Shown here piece after piece: positions 7,608 through 14,992 of a stretch of DNA of 20,262 nucleotides; positions within the stretch are counted from its first letter, which is position 1; each line of letters begins with the position of its first letter. The stretch is from assembly GCA_947446155.1 (NCBI GenBank), contig CANFFZ010000029.1:1-20262 (forward strand), read 5' to 3'. Below the pieces are notes generated by a model. It was not told where the DNA came from and made no database searches. It saw only the letters and a list, made by a program, of their open reading frames with translations. The DNA comes from Chloroflexota bacterium (GTDB taxonomy: Bacteria; Chloroflexota; Dehalococcoidia; UBA2979). Made by a program: the position numbers and the translations under genes.

Positions 7608-8870
7608 TCAGGCGCGGCGGATCGCCCGATTGAAGATGAGGATCAGGACGAAGATCGTCAGGCACGTGGAGAAGAAGCCGAGCTCAGTCGAGCGGACGCC
7701 GAACTCGCTGATCAGGTGGCCCATCACCAGTGTGCCGAACGGGTTGAAGCCCGAGCCCATCTGCCACGCGGCCATGCCCCGCCCTCGCATGTCCGGGCGC
7801 AACGAGGTCTGGAACAGGGTGTTGTTGAGCGCCAGGCAGAACCCGTGGATCACGCCCGCCGTAATCAGCACCGCCAGCGATTGCCAGAGTTCGCGCGTCT
7901 GTGTGAACGCCATCACCAGCATCAGGTAGACGATCAACCCGCTGAGCGTGACCGTCCCCCGCCGCCGCAGCCGGTCACCGAGGAACGCGAGGCCCAACAA
8001 CCCGAAGATCGATCCGACCCCGATGCCCGACACCAGCATCCCGTACGTCCCGGAGCCGTGTCCCAGTTCTACCCGCGCGAATAGCGGCATGAATGAGATG
8101 TACGGGTATACGAGCAGCGACGGCAGCATGTTCACGACGAGGAGGACGCGGGTCTTTGGGTCGGCGAGGACGTACTTGAAGCCCTCGATGATCTCGCGCA
8201 GGGGATTCCGCGTTGGACGGTCGGCGATCGGGCGGGCTGGGGATCGCATCATCAGCGTGTTGATGCACGCGAGACCTCGCATTGCCGCGACGAAGACGAA
8301 CGGCGCGCCGAGGGAGGCCGCCGTCAGTACCCCGGCGAGCGACGGGCCGAGGATGCGCGAGATGTTCTGTGCGATCGAGTTCATCGCGATCGCGTTCGGC
8401 AGGGTGGCGGGCGTCATGAGGTCGGCCACAAACGCCTGGCGCGCGGGCTGGTTCATTGCCGTCGTCAGCGAGGTGAGCAGGCTGAACAGGTAGACGTGCC
8501 ATACCTCGACGTTCCCGTTCAGCACGAGGATCGCGATCGCCGTGGCCTGCAGCGTGTCGGCCAGCGTCGCGCACACGATGACCGTGCGCCTCGGATAGCG
8601 GTCCGCGACGATCCCGCCGATCGGCGTCAGGAACAGCGAGAGCACGCCGCCGATGAAGGCGACATTGGCGAGTTGCACCGCCGAGTTCGTCAGGACGAAC
8701 ACCAGCCAGCCGAGCGCGATCTGCTGGCCCCACTGGCCGAAGCCAATGGAGATCGTGCTGAGGGTGAGCAAGCGGAAGTCGCGGTTGCGCAGGGACTCGA
8801 AGGCATTCGGGCGTTGCTTCGCCGGGGGCGCCGGCGAGGCGGCTGGATCGGGCTGCGCCTCGATCGCCAT
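7608..8870 (-). CDS. MFS transporter, EntS/MFS_3-like exporter
   Basis: A 420-residue major-facilitator protein. After a Pro/Ala-rich cytoplasmic N-terminus (1-30) it shows twelve hydrophobic segments. The loop 2-3 motif A is GGIVADRYPRR (about 84-94), and MNQPARQAFVADL is the hallmark of the MFS_3/EntS group, whose members export siderophores, macrolides or other small molecules. Helix charge pattern and length are normal, so it looks intact. The ATG has AAGGA nine bases upstream. It is divergent from the copper operon across a 145-base gap that contains the CsoR-like operator, so shared control is possible though not shown. The substrate cannot be read from the sequence; neighbouring hydrolases might process the same compound. 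Confidence 0.88.
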   Translation of the reverse strand: MAIEAQPDPAASPAPPAKQRPNAFESLRNRDFRLLTLSTISIGFGQWGQQIALGWLVFVLTNSAVQLANVAFIGGVLSLFLTPIGGIVADRYPRRTVIVCATLADTLQATAIAILVLNGNVEVWHVYLFSLLTSLTTAMNQPARQAFVADLMTPATLPNAIAMNSIAQNISRILGPSLAGVLTAASLGAPFVFVAAMRGLACINTLMMRSPARPIADRPTRNPLREIIEGFKYVLADPKTRVLLVVNMLPSLLVYPYISFMPLFARVELGHGSGTYGMLVSGIGVGSIFGLLGLAFLGDRLRRRGTVTLSGLIVYLMLVMAFTQTRELWQSLAVLITAGVIHGFCLALNNTLFQTSLRPDMRGRGMAAWQMGSGFNPFGTLVMGHLISEFGVRSTELGFFSTCLTIFVLILIFNRAIRRA

Positions 8871-8963
8871 CGTGCTGTCCTTGCTCCCGCCCGGGCTCGG
8901 GCCCCGGTGCGGTGCGGTTCACGGGGGGATTGTCCACCTGCCGTCGAGGTCTATGAGTGCCGC

Positions 8964-8994
8964 TTGATCCATACCCACCGGGTAGGGGTATATT
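8964..8994 (+). promoter_or_regulatory. CsoR-type copper operator embedded in the cop promoter
   Basis: An imperfect palindrome with half-sites ATACCCAC (8971-8978) and AGGGGTAT (8984-8991) around CGGGT resembles the GC-rich TACCC...GGGTA operators bound by CsoR repressors. It sits between a -35-like TTGATC (8964-8969) and a -10-like TATATT (8989-8994), a 19-base spacer, so a bound repressor would block RNA polymerase. The encoded CsoR (9602-9868) is the natural regulator: repression without copper, release on Cu(I) binding. The SD AAGGAG (9003-9008) and first gene follow directly. Confidence 0.75.
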
Positions 8995-9015
8995 TGCTCC
9001 CGAAGGAGCCATCTC

Positions 9016-9582
9016 ATGCCGCAAATGACCCTGTACGCCCCTGACATCACCTGCGATCACTGCATCGCCACCATCAAGACCGCCGCCACGGGTATCGAAG
9101 GCGTTCGCTTTATCGCTGGCGACCCCGACGCGCGCTCGTTCCGCCTCGACGTGCCCTCTGGCGCCGCGCTCGACGCACTCGCGGTCGCACTCGCCGACGA
9201 GGGGTACCCGCTCGGCGGGCCCGAGGACGCGCCGAGCGGTGGCGGCATGACGGCGCCGATGGCTTCGATGCCCTCGAATGTCACGATGCTGCCGATGGCA
9301 GGCGCGAAGCCGGCATTCGTCCCGACCTACCGGCCGCAAGCCTCACCAGCAGGCGCGGACGTCGTCTACTCGTGTCCCTGTGGTTCGACCACCGAGGTCT
9401 TCCACTACGACCGCAGCCGCACCGAGCAGGCACCACATGCATGCTGTAACCACCAGGTGCTGATCGCGCCGGATGCCGCCGCCCGCCTGCGCGCCCTCGA
9501 TGGCTACCAGGTCATCGACGTGCAGACGGTCACGATGCCGTGGGGCCAGCCGATGGAAGCCGCAATGGCGATCGCCCGCTAG
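9016..9582 (+). CDS. HMA copper-binding protein with Met-rich linker and Cys/His-rich C-terminal domain
   Basis: A 188-residue protein, first gene of the copper operon. Residues 1-66 form a heavy-metal-associated domain with CDHC (Cys13, Cys16) in place of the usual GMTCxxC. Residues 73-96 are a flexible linker with five methionines (78, 82, 85, 91, 94), a composition common in Cu(I) sites. The C-terminal part has a CPCG motif (Cys120, Cys122), His130 and HACCNH (His141, Cys143, Cys144, His146), which I do not match to a named domain; it could hold Cu(I), zinc or an Fe-S centre. There is no signal peptide, so it is presumably a cytoplasmic CopZ-like chaperone delivering Cu(I) to CopA, with an extra metal-binding module. 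AAGGAG lies seven bases before ATG, and the gap to csoR is 19 bases. Confidence 0.8.
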   Translation: MPQMTLYAPDITCDHCIATIKTAATGIEGVRFIAGDPDARSFRLDVPSGAALDALAVALADEGYPLGGPEDAPSGGGMTAPMASMPSNVTMLPMAGAKPAFVPTYRPQASPAGADVVYSCPCGSTTEVFHYDRSRTEQAPHACCNHQVLIAPDAAARLRALDGYQVIDVQTVTMPWGQPMEAAMAIAR

Positions 9583-9601
9583 GCGGACCGAGGAGACCTC
9601 G

Positions 9602-9868
9602 ATGGATGCAGGCACACGTGCGGATGTCCTGAAACGCCTCAACTACATCGACGGCCACCTGCAGGGTGTCCGCAAGATGATCGAGGAGGAGCAGTACTGC
9701 GTGGACGTGATGAAGCAGACCTTCGCCGTCCGCCGGGCCATCGAAAAGATGGAGGCGCAAATGCTCGAAGGTCACCTGCATCACTGCGTCCTCGACGCCG
9801 TCAAGCGTGGTGAGACAGACGAGGTGCTCGGCGAACTCGTCGAGTTGTACCGCCTCGCGAACAAGTAG
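9602..9868 (+). CDS. csoR: CsoR-family copper-sensing transcriptional repressor
   Basis: An 88-residue all-helical DUF156 protein. The family core is RLNYIDGHLQGVRKMIEEE (12-30), and the Cu(I) ligands align with Mycobacterium CsoR: Cys33 (QYCVDV), His58 and Cys62 (EGHLHHC), the C-H-C triad that distinguishes copper sensors from formaldehyde (FrmR) and nickel (RcnR) relatives. It should bind the operator palindrome at 8971-8991 as a tetramer and leave DNA when Cu(I) binds, derepressing the operon. The ATG at 9602 is chosen over upstream in-frame starts because GAGGAG lies just ahead and the family begins there. It is 6 bases upstream of copA. Placing the repressor inside the operon gives autoregulation. 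Confidence 0.93.
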   Translation: MDAGTRADVLKRLNYIDGHLQGVRKMIEEEQYCVDVMKQTFAVRRAIEKMEAQMLEGHLHHCVLDAVKRGETDEVLGELVELYRLANK

Positions 9869-9874
9869 GACTCG

Positions 9875-12256
9875 ATGACCACCGCACCACCGCCTGCTCC
9901 GGCCCCGGAGCGCCTCCGCTTCGGCGTGCGCGGGATGACCTGTGCCTCTTGCGTACGCCGCGTCGAGCGCGCCCTCACGAGTGTCGAGGGTGTCGCGAGC
10001 GCTGCCGTGAACCTCGCGACCGAACAGGCCACCGTCGAGGTGCCTGCGGGCGTCGACCTTGAGGCGTTGCGGGCCGCCGTTGACCGCGCGGGATACGACC
10101 TCCGTCTACCAGACGCCGGCGAGGACGACGACGCTACCCGCCACTCGCTGGAGGCCGAACGGGCACACGAGTCGCGCGACCTCGCGCGGCGGGCAGGGTT
10201 CGCCCTCGTCATCGCGGCGGGGCTGATGACGTGGATGATCATCCACACCTACGGTGTGACTTGGTTCGGCTGGCATTGGATCCACGACATTTCGTTCGGC
10301 CTCGCGAACCGCGTGCAGCTGGCGTTCGCGCTCCCCGTGGTGACATGGGCGGCGTGGCCGATCCTGCGCGCCGCCTGGAAAGTCGGCCGTCACGGTTCGA
10401 GCGACATGAACACGCTCATCGCCGTCGGGACCCTCACCGCGTTCGCATACTCCGTCGTCGTCACTTTCGCACCGTCGGTCGTCGCGAGGGGTGGCATCGA
10501 GGTCTCCGTCTACTACGACACTGCAGCGGCGATCGTGGGCTTCGTGCTGCTCGGCCGCTGGCTGGAGGCCCGCGCGAAGGGCCAGACGTCCGAGGCCATC
10601 CGCGCCCTCCTCGCGCTGCGCCCGCAGACCGCGCGCGTGCTCGAGGGCGGCCAGGAGTTCGAGATCCCCGCGCGCGCCGTGCAGCCCGGCGACATCGTCA
10701 TCGTCCGTCCGAGCGAGCAACTACCCGTGGATGGTGAGGTCGTCGAGGGCGCGTCCGCTGTCGATGAGTCGATGCTGACGGGCGAATCGCTCCCGGTCGC
10801 GAAGGGCCCCGGCGATCCAGTCTTCGGTGCCACGATGAACACGACGGGCCTGTTGCGCGTCCGTGCGACCGCGGTCGGTGCCGACTCCGCACTCGCGCGC
10901 ATCGTGCGGCTGGTGGAGGAAGCACAGACCTCGAAAGCCCCCGTGCAGGCGTTGGCGGATCGGGTGGCGGCGGTGTTCGTCCCTGTGGTCTTCGTGATTG
11001 CCGCTGCGACGTTCCTCGGCTGGTGGGCGCTCGGGCCGGAGCCGCGCGTGACGCTCGGCATCCTGAACGCGGTGACCGTGCTGATCATCGCCTGCCCGTG
11101 CGCCCTCGGCCTCGCGACGCCGACCGCTGTGATGGTGGGCCTCGGCCGTGCCGCGCGCGCGGGCGTCCTCATCCGCGACGCCCAGGCACTCGAGGACGCG
11201 CGGCGCATCGACACCGTCGTCTTCGACAAGACCGGCACGATCACCGAGGGGCGTCCGTCCGTCACCGCCATCGACCTCGTACCCGAGGCTCCCGTCGACG
11301 AAGCTACCTTGCTGCGCCTCGTCGCCTCCGCCGAGCGCGGCAGCGAGCACCCCTACGCAGGCGCCGTCGTCGCCGAGGCCGAGCGTCGAGGGCTCCCGCT
11401 CGAGTGGCCCGCGACCTTCCGTGCCGCCCCTGGCCTTGGCATCGAGGCGGGCGTGGCCGTCGATGGCGTCATGCACGCGCTGCTCGTCGGGAACGCGGAA
11501 CTGCTGCGCGCGTCGGGCATCGATGGCACCACACGGGGCGGGATGCGCCTCGACTTCCTCGTGGAGCAGGCGACACGCGGCGGCGCGACCGCGATCCGCG
11601 TCGCCGTTGATGGTCGCCCGGCGGGTGTGATCGCTGTCGCTGACCGCCTCCGTCCCAACGCCCGCGAGGCGATTGCGCGCCTGCGCGATGCGGGCGCCAC
11701 TGTGGTGATGCTTACTGGGGACGGCCTTGCGACCGCGCGCGCCGTCGCTGCCGAGGCCGGCATCGACCGCGTCGAAGCCGACGTGCGTCCCGAGGGCAAG
11801 GCCGAGGTCATCCGCGCGCTGCAGGCCGAAGGCCGCGTCGTCGCGATGGTCGGCGACGGCATCAATGATGCGCCCGCCCTCGCCGCCGCCGATGTCGGTA
11901 TCGCGATCGGTGGCGGCACGGACGTCGCGATCGAAACGGCCGCCGTGACCCTGATGCGCGCCGACCTCGGTGCCGTCGCCCGCGCCATCGAGGTCAGCCG
12001 CGCGACGATGCGGGTGATGCGCCAGAACCTCGTCTGGGCGTTCGGGTACAACGTCGTGCTGATCCCGGTCGCGGCCGGCGCGGGCTACCTGCTCTTCGAG
12101 GTCGCCCTCGATGGTGCCACGGTGCCCTCGGTGCTGCGGCCCGTGTTCGGTGCACGCGGCTTCCTCAACCCGATCGTCGCCGCCGCCGCGATGGCGTTCT
12201 CCAGCGTGAGCGTCATGACGAACAGCCTCCGCCTGCGCCGCGCGCGCATCGACTAG
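9875..12256 (+). CDS. copA: Cu(I)-exporting P1B-type ATPase CopA
   Basis: A 793-residue copper P-type ATPase of the inner membrane that pumps Cu(I) out of the cytoplasm at the cost of ATP. In order: one N-terminal HMA domain with GMTCASC (Cys23, Cys26), four TM helices (about 107-255), the actuator domain with MLTGES, the TM6 metal site Cys407-Pro-Cys409 in [11 protein letters not shown], the phosphorylation site DKTGT (Asp451), the SEHPYAG nucleotide-binding motif, and [10 protein letters not shown]. The last helices carry the Cu(I)-specific YN (WAFGYN) and MxxSS (MAFSSVSV) signatures. A loop of about 20 residues ([19 protein letters not shown]) lies between TM7 and TM8, longer than in short CopA proteins. 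It is six bases after csoR, with a modest SD (TAGGA), so coupled translation is likely. Confidence 0.96.
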   Translation: MTTAPPPAPAPERLRFGVRGMTCASCVRRVERALTSVEGVASAAVNLATEQATVEVPAGVDLEALRAAVDRAGYDLRLPDAGEDDDATRHSLEAERAHESRDLARRAGFALVIAAGLMTWMIIHTYGVTWFGWHWIHDISFGLANRVQLAFALPVVTWAAWPILRAAWKVGRHGSSDMNTLIAVGTLTAFAYSVVVTFAPSVVARGGIEVSVYYDTAAAIVGFVLLGRWLEARAKGQTSEAIRALLALRPQTARVLEGGQEFEIPARAVQPGDIVIVRPSEQLPVDGEVVEGASAVDESMLTGESLPVAKGPGDPVFGATMNTTGLLRVRATAVGADSALARIVRLVEEAQTSKAPVQALADRVAAVFVPVVFVIAAATFLGWWALGPEPRVTLGILNAVTVLIIACPCALGLATPTAVMVGLGRAARAGVLIRDAQALEDARRIDTVVFDKTGTITEGRPSVTAIDLVPEAPVDEATLLRLVASAERGSEHPYAGAVVAEAERRGLPLEWPATFRAAPGLGIEAGVAVDGVMHALLVGNAELLRASGIDGTTRGGMRLDFLVEQATRGGATAIRVAVDGRPAGVIAVADRLRPNAREAIARLRDAGATVVMLTGDGLATARAVAAEAGIDRVEADVRPEGKAEVIRALQAEGRVVAMVGDGINDAPALAAADVGIAIGGGTDVAIETAAVTLMRADLGAVARAIEVSRATMRVMRQNLVWAFGYNVVLIPVAAGAGYLLFEVALDGATVPSVLRPVFGARGFLNPIVAAAAMAFSSVSVMTNSLRLRRARID

Positions 12257-12273
12257 GTCGGGCGTCCCACCTG

Positions 12274-12296
12274 CCCTCGACTCCGAGGGGTAGAAT
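12274..12296 (+). promoter_or_regulatory. Hairpin and possible -10 element between copA and the acyl-CoA dehydrogenase
   Basis: CCCTCG (12274-12279) and CGAGGG (12284-12289) form a perfect six-pair stem with a four-base loop, 17 bases after the copA stop. TAGAAT, a good -10 hexamer, follows at 12291-12296. No clear -35 is seen (CACCTG at the expected place). It may combine weak termination of the cop operon with a new promoter, or be an operator. No T-run is present. Confidence 0.35.
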
Positions 12297-12346
12297 CGCG
12301 CGGCGAACGACCGAGACGGTTGGGCCGGCCACTCAAGGGGACATCC

Positions 12347-13492
12347 ATGGACTTTGCCTGGGGCGACGAACAGCGGAAGTTCCGTGCGGCGGTGCGCGAG
12401 TTCATCCAGCGCGAATGGGGCGACGGTGCCGGTGGTGGCGAGGAAGAGCGCCCGGACCGCGCGCGCGCCTACTCGAAGGCGCTCGCCTCGAACGGCTGGC
12501 TGACGATGGCGTGGCCGAAGGCGTACGGCGGCGGTGCCGCGACGCCGTGGGAGCAGATGATCTTCGCCGAAGAGTCCGCCTTCGCCAGCGCACCCACCGG
12601 TGGTCAGGGCGCTGACCGCGTCGGTCCCGTCCTCATGATCCACGGCACCGAGGAGCAGAAGCAGCAGCACCTCACCGCCATCGCCGAGGCACGCGAGGTC
12701 TGGTGCCAGGGCTACTCCGAGCCCGGCGCCGGCTCCGACCTCGCCTCGCTGCAGACGCGTGCGGTGCGCGACGGCGACGACTACGTGCTCAACGGCCAGA
12801 AGATCTGGACGAGCGGCGCGCAGAACGCCGACTGGATCCACGTCCTCACGCGCAGCGATCCCGACGCCCCCAAGCATCGAGGCATCACTTACCTCATGAT
12901 CCCGATGAACACGCCGGGCATCTCGATTTGCCCGATCGTCCAGATGCACGGCGCGGCCGGCTTCAACGAGACCTTCTTCGAGGACGTGCGCGTACCGGCC
13001 GTGAACGTGATCGGCGAACACAACCGAGGTTGGTACGTCGCCGCCACCGCCCTCGACTTCGAGCGCAGCGGCATCCAGCGCATGGCCGCCGCCGTCGGCC
13101 CGTTCGAGCGCCTGCTGACGCACGCGCAGACCAACGCGAAGTCGCTCGCGGGCACGCACCGGACGGCCGTCGCCGACACCGCCATCGAGGTGGAGGTGGC
13201 GCGCCTCCTCGGCTACCGCGTGACGTGGATGCAGTCCGCCGGCCTGGTGCCCAACCAGGAATCGAGCATGTCCAAGATGTTCGGCTCCGAGTTGCAGCAG
13301 CGGAGCGCGCGGCGTGGCCTCAACATGCTCGGGCTCGCCGGTACGCTGAAGCCCGGCAACCCGCAGGCCGCAATGGGCGGCGAGTTCTGCGACCTGTACA
13401 TGCGCACCGTCTCCGTGACGATCGCCGCCGGCACGTCCGAGATCCAGCGCAACATCATCGCGACACGCGGCCTCGGCCTGCCGCGCGGCTAG
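12347..13492 (+). CDS. Acyl-CoA dehydrogenase (FadE-like)
   Basis: A 381-residue flavoprotein of the acyl-CoA dehydrogenase family, which introduces the 2,3-double bond in an acyl-CoA and passes electrons to ETF. The N-terminal helical domain begins MDFAWGDEQRKFR. The FAD/substrate loop is CQGYSEPGAGSDLAS (120-134), followed by LNGQKIWTSGAQNADW (148-163) and FFEDVRVP (210-217). The C-terminus ends with GTSEIQRNIIATRGLGLPRG, the usual FAD/tetramer contact. Glu239 in LDFERSG lies where isovaleryl/long-chain dehydrogenases place the catalytic base; this is an alignment by eye. ATG 12347 is preferred to an upstream TTG (12320) because AAGGGG sits ahead and the family N-terminus starts here. It probably has its own promoter rather than belonging to the copper operon. 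Chain specificity is unknown. Confidence 0.92.
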   Translation: MDFAWGDEQRKFRAAVREFIQREWGDGAGGGEEERPDRARAYSKALASNGWLTMAWPKAYGGGAATPWEQMIFAEESAFASAPTGGQGADRVGPVLMIHGTEEQKQQHLTAIAEAREVWCQGYSEPGAGSDLASLQTRAVRDGDDYVLNGQKIWTSGAQNADWIHVLTRSDPDAPKHRGITYLMIPMNTPGISICPIVQMHGAAGFNETFFEDVRVPAVNVIGEHNRGWYVAATALDFERSGIQRMAAAVGPFERLLTHAQTNAKSLAGTHRTAVADTAIEVEVARLLGYRVTWMQSAGLVPNQESSMSKMFGSELQQRSARRGLNMLGLAGTLKPGNPQAAMGGEFCDLYMRTVSVTIAAGTSEIQRNIIATRGLGLPRG

Positions 13493-13519
13493 CGGACCAT
13501 CGAGGGAAACGGGCCGCGG

Positions 13520-13554
13520 TTGACGCGCCTCCGCGCAGGCCGCAGGATGCGGCC
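13520..13554 (+). promoter_or_regulatory. Putative promoter with overlapping palindrome
   Basis: TTGACG (13520-13525), a 17-base spacer and CAGGAT (13543-13548) make a plausible sigma70-type promoter. The -10 lies inside a perfect inverted repeat, GGCCGC (13538-13543) and GCGGCC (13549-13554). The repeat could be a repressor operator or, alternatively, a terminator of the preceding acyl-CoA dehydrogenase gene. Transcription would start about 30 bases before the small open frame at 13588. Confidence 0.4.
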
Positions 13555-13587
13555 ACATCGCACGCCCCGAGGGCTCAGGAGGACGCC

Positions 13588-13641
13588 ATGACTGCATTGC
13601 CGACCCGGACGTCCACCCTGCCTGCCTCGCGCGCCGCGTAA
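13588..13641 (+). CDS. Possible 17-residue leader peptide upstream of MFS transporter
   Basis: A short open frame, MTALPTRTSTLPASRAA, ends with TAA at 13639-13641. It starts seven bases after a strong SD (GGAGG, 13577-13582 region) and lies just downstream of the putative promoter at 13520-13548. It is Thr-rich (four of 17), using ACT, ACC and ACG. It is in the same frame as the MFS gene, whose ATG comes 57 bases after the TAA, with only that one stop between. Hairpins that can occlude the MFS ribosome-binding site lie in the gap, so a translational-attenuation leader is a reasonable hypothesis. Alternatives are a nonsense-split N-terminal extension or a chance open frame. I recognise no homologue. 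Confidence 0.4.
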   Translation: MTALPTRTSTLPASRAA

Positions 13642-13666
13642 CGAGCACTACCCAACCGCTCGCCGC

Positions 13667-13693
13667 GTCAGCACGGGGCGTCTGACCCCGGAG
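13667..13693 (+). promoter_or_regulatory. Alternative hairpins next to the MFS Shine-Dalgarno
   Basis: Stem B pairs CGGGG (13674-13678) with CCCCG (13686-13690) across a seven-base loop and takes in the first G of the SD CGGAG (13689-13693). Stem A pairs GTCAG (13667-13671) with CTGAC (13682-13686). The two share bases and cannot form together. Such mutually exclusive stems beside a start codon are what a translation-attenuation region needs; the pairings are short, so the case is tentative. Confidence 0.35.
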
Positions 13694-13698
13694 TCTGC

Positions 13699-14976
13699 AT
13701 GCCTTCATCTCATTGGTTACGACGGCCGACGCTGCTGCCCGGCCGTCCGAGTGATTCTGCTCGTCTCTACTTGCGGCTCGCTGGTCTCAGCGGCTTCGCG
13801 AACGCCGCTGGCCTCGTGCTCTACGCCTACTATGCCGTCCGCGTCGCCGGACTGTCGCCGCTCGAACTCGTCCTCGCGGGGACGGTGCTCGAGTTGGCGG
13901 CGTTCCTGTTCGAGATCCCCACCGGGGTCGTCGCCGATCTGATCTCACGACGGCTCTCAGTGGTCGTCGGTTATCTCCTCGTTGGCCTCGGTTTCCTCTT
14001 GATGGGGGCGGCGCCCACCTTCCTCGCCATTGCCGGCGGCCAGTTCGTCTGGGGCGTCGGCTTCACCTTCGTCAGCGGAGCGCGTGAGGCGTGGCTCGCT
14101 GACGAGGTGGGCGACGACGCGGCGGGCCCGCTCTACCCCGCCTTTGCGAGGCGTCGCCAGGTTGGGGCGCTCCTCGGCGGGTTCGTCGGCGTCGGCATCG
14201 GCTGGTGGTGGACGGCGGGCACGCTGCTCACCGGTGGTGTGCTGTATGCCGCCGCCGGCGTCTACCTCATGTTCGTGATGACCGAACGCGGCTTCGCCCC
14301 AGCACCTCGCGAGGGCCGCGCGAACTGGCGCACGCCGTTCGAGCAGGCCTCAGCCGGGTTGCGCGCCGCGCGCGCGCGCCCGGTGGTGGTGACGGCGCTG
14401 CTGACGACGTTGCTGATGGGTGCGTCGTCCGAGTCGTTCGACCGACTGTGGGGCTTCCACCTCATCAACTCGTTCGATGGCCTGCCGGACGTGATGCCGG
14501 AGGCGCTGTTCTTCGGACTCGTCCAACTCGTCGCGCAACTCGGTTCGATCGCCGCTCTGCGCATCGCGCAGTCGAGGACGGACTTCAACAGTTCCAGCAG
14601 CGTGGCTGTCGGGCTCATCGGGTCGAACGTCGTGATCATCGCCACGATGATCCTGTTCGCGGGCGCGCCGGTCTTCGCGATCGCACTCGTCGGCGCGTGG
14701 ATCACTTTCTGGGCACGCGCGATCGAGGAGCCGTTCGCCACCGCCTGGGTGAACCGAGGGCTTCCATCCGCCACGCGCGCGACGGTGCTCTCGACGATGG
14801 GGCAGTCGAACGCCCTCGGGCAGATCGCCGGTGGGCCGCTCTTCGGCCTGCTGGCTGCTGCGGCGGGTGTCCGCGTGTCGATGGCGACGGCCGCGCTCGT
14901 CCTCGTCCCCGCGGTTGCGCTCTACTGGCGGCATCGAGTCGTCACGCCGGACGAGGCCGTCGAGGCGCCAGCCTAG
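13699..14976 (+). CDS. MFS transporter, multidrug/tetracycline-type
   Basis: A 425-residue major-facilitator protein with twelve predicted TM helices. Motif A between TM2 and TM3 is GVVADLISRR (about 75-84). The N-half contains GLSGFANAAGLVLYAYYAVRVAG and LELAAFLFEIPTG. The second half has SSESFDRLWGF and ends TMGQSNALGQIAGGPLFGLLA before TM11-12. This pattern fits drug/metabolite exporters of the tetracycline-resistance type; the substrate is not visible. The central loop (about 195-225) is cytoplasmic and basic. The ATG has CGGAG just upstream, partly in a hairpin, and follows a possible leader peptide, so expression may be induced translationally. Its stop is 16 bases from the convergent stop of the next gene. 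Confidence 0.87.
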   Translation: MPSSHWLRRPTLLPGRPSDSARLYLRLAGLSGFANAAGLVLYAYYAVRVAGLSPLELVLAGTVLELAAFLFEIPTGVVADLISRRLSVVVGYLLVGLGFLLMGAAPTFLAIAGGQFVWGVGFTFVSGAREAWLADEVGDDAAGPLYPAFARRRQVGALLGGFVGVGIGWWWTAGTLLTGGVLYAAAGVYLMFVMTERGFAPAPREGRANWRTPFEQASAGLRAARARPVVVTALLTTLLMGASSESFDRLWGFHLINSFDGLPDVMPEALFFGLVQLVAQLGSIAALRIAQSRTDFNSSSSVAVGLIGSNVVIIATMILFAGAPVFAIALVGAWITFWARAIEEPFATAWVNRGLPSATRATVLSTMGQSNALGQIAGGPLFGLLAAAAGVRVSMATAALVLVPAVALYWRHRVVTPDEAVEAPA

Positions 14977-14992
14977 TGATCCGCCATCGAGA

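Noticed and set aside
7975..9339. A 454-codon minus-strand frame over the MFS gene and cop promoter
   Set aside because: It overlaps the real MFS gene in another frame and crosses the operator and the HMA protein; the translation is Arg/His-rich and unlike any protein.
10721..13708. A 995-codon open frame on the minus strand opposite copA and the acyl-CoA dehydrogenase
   Set aside because: It lies opposite two unmistakable genes, its translation is low-complexity Arg/Ala/Gly/His-rich with no family motif, and such long antisense frames are expected at this GC content.
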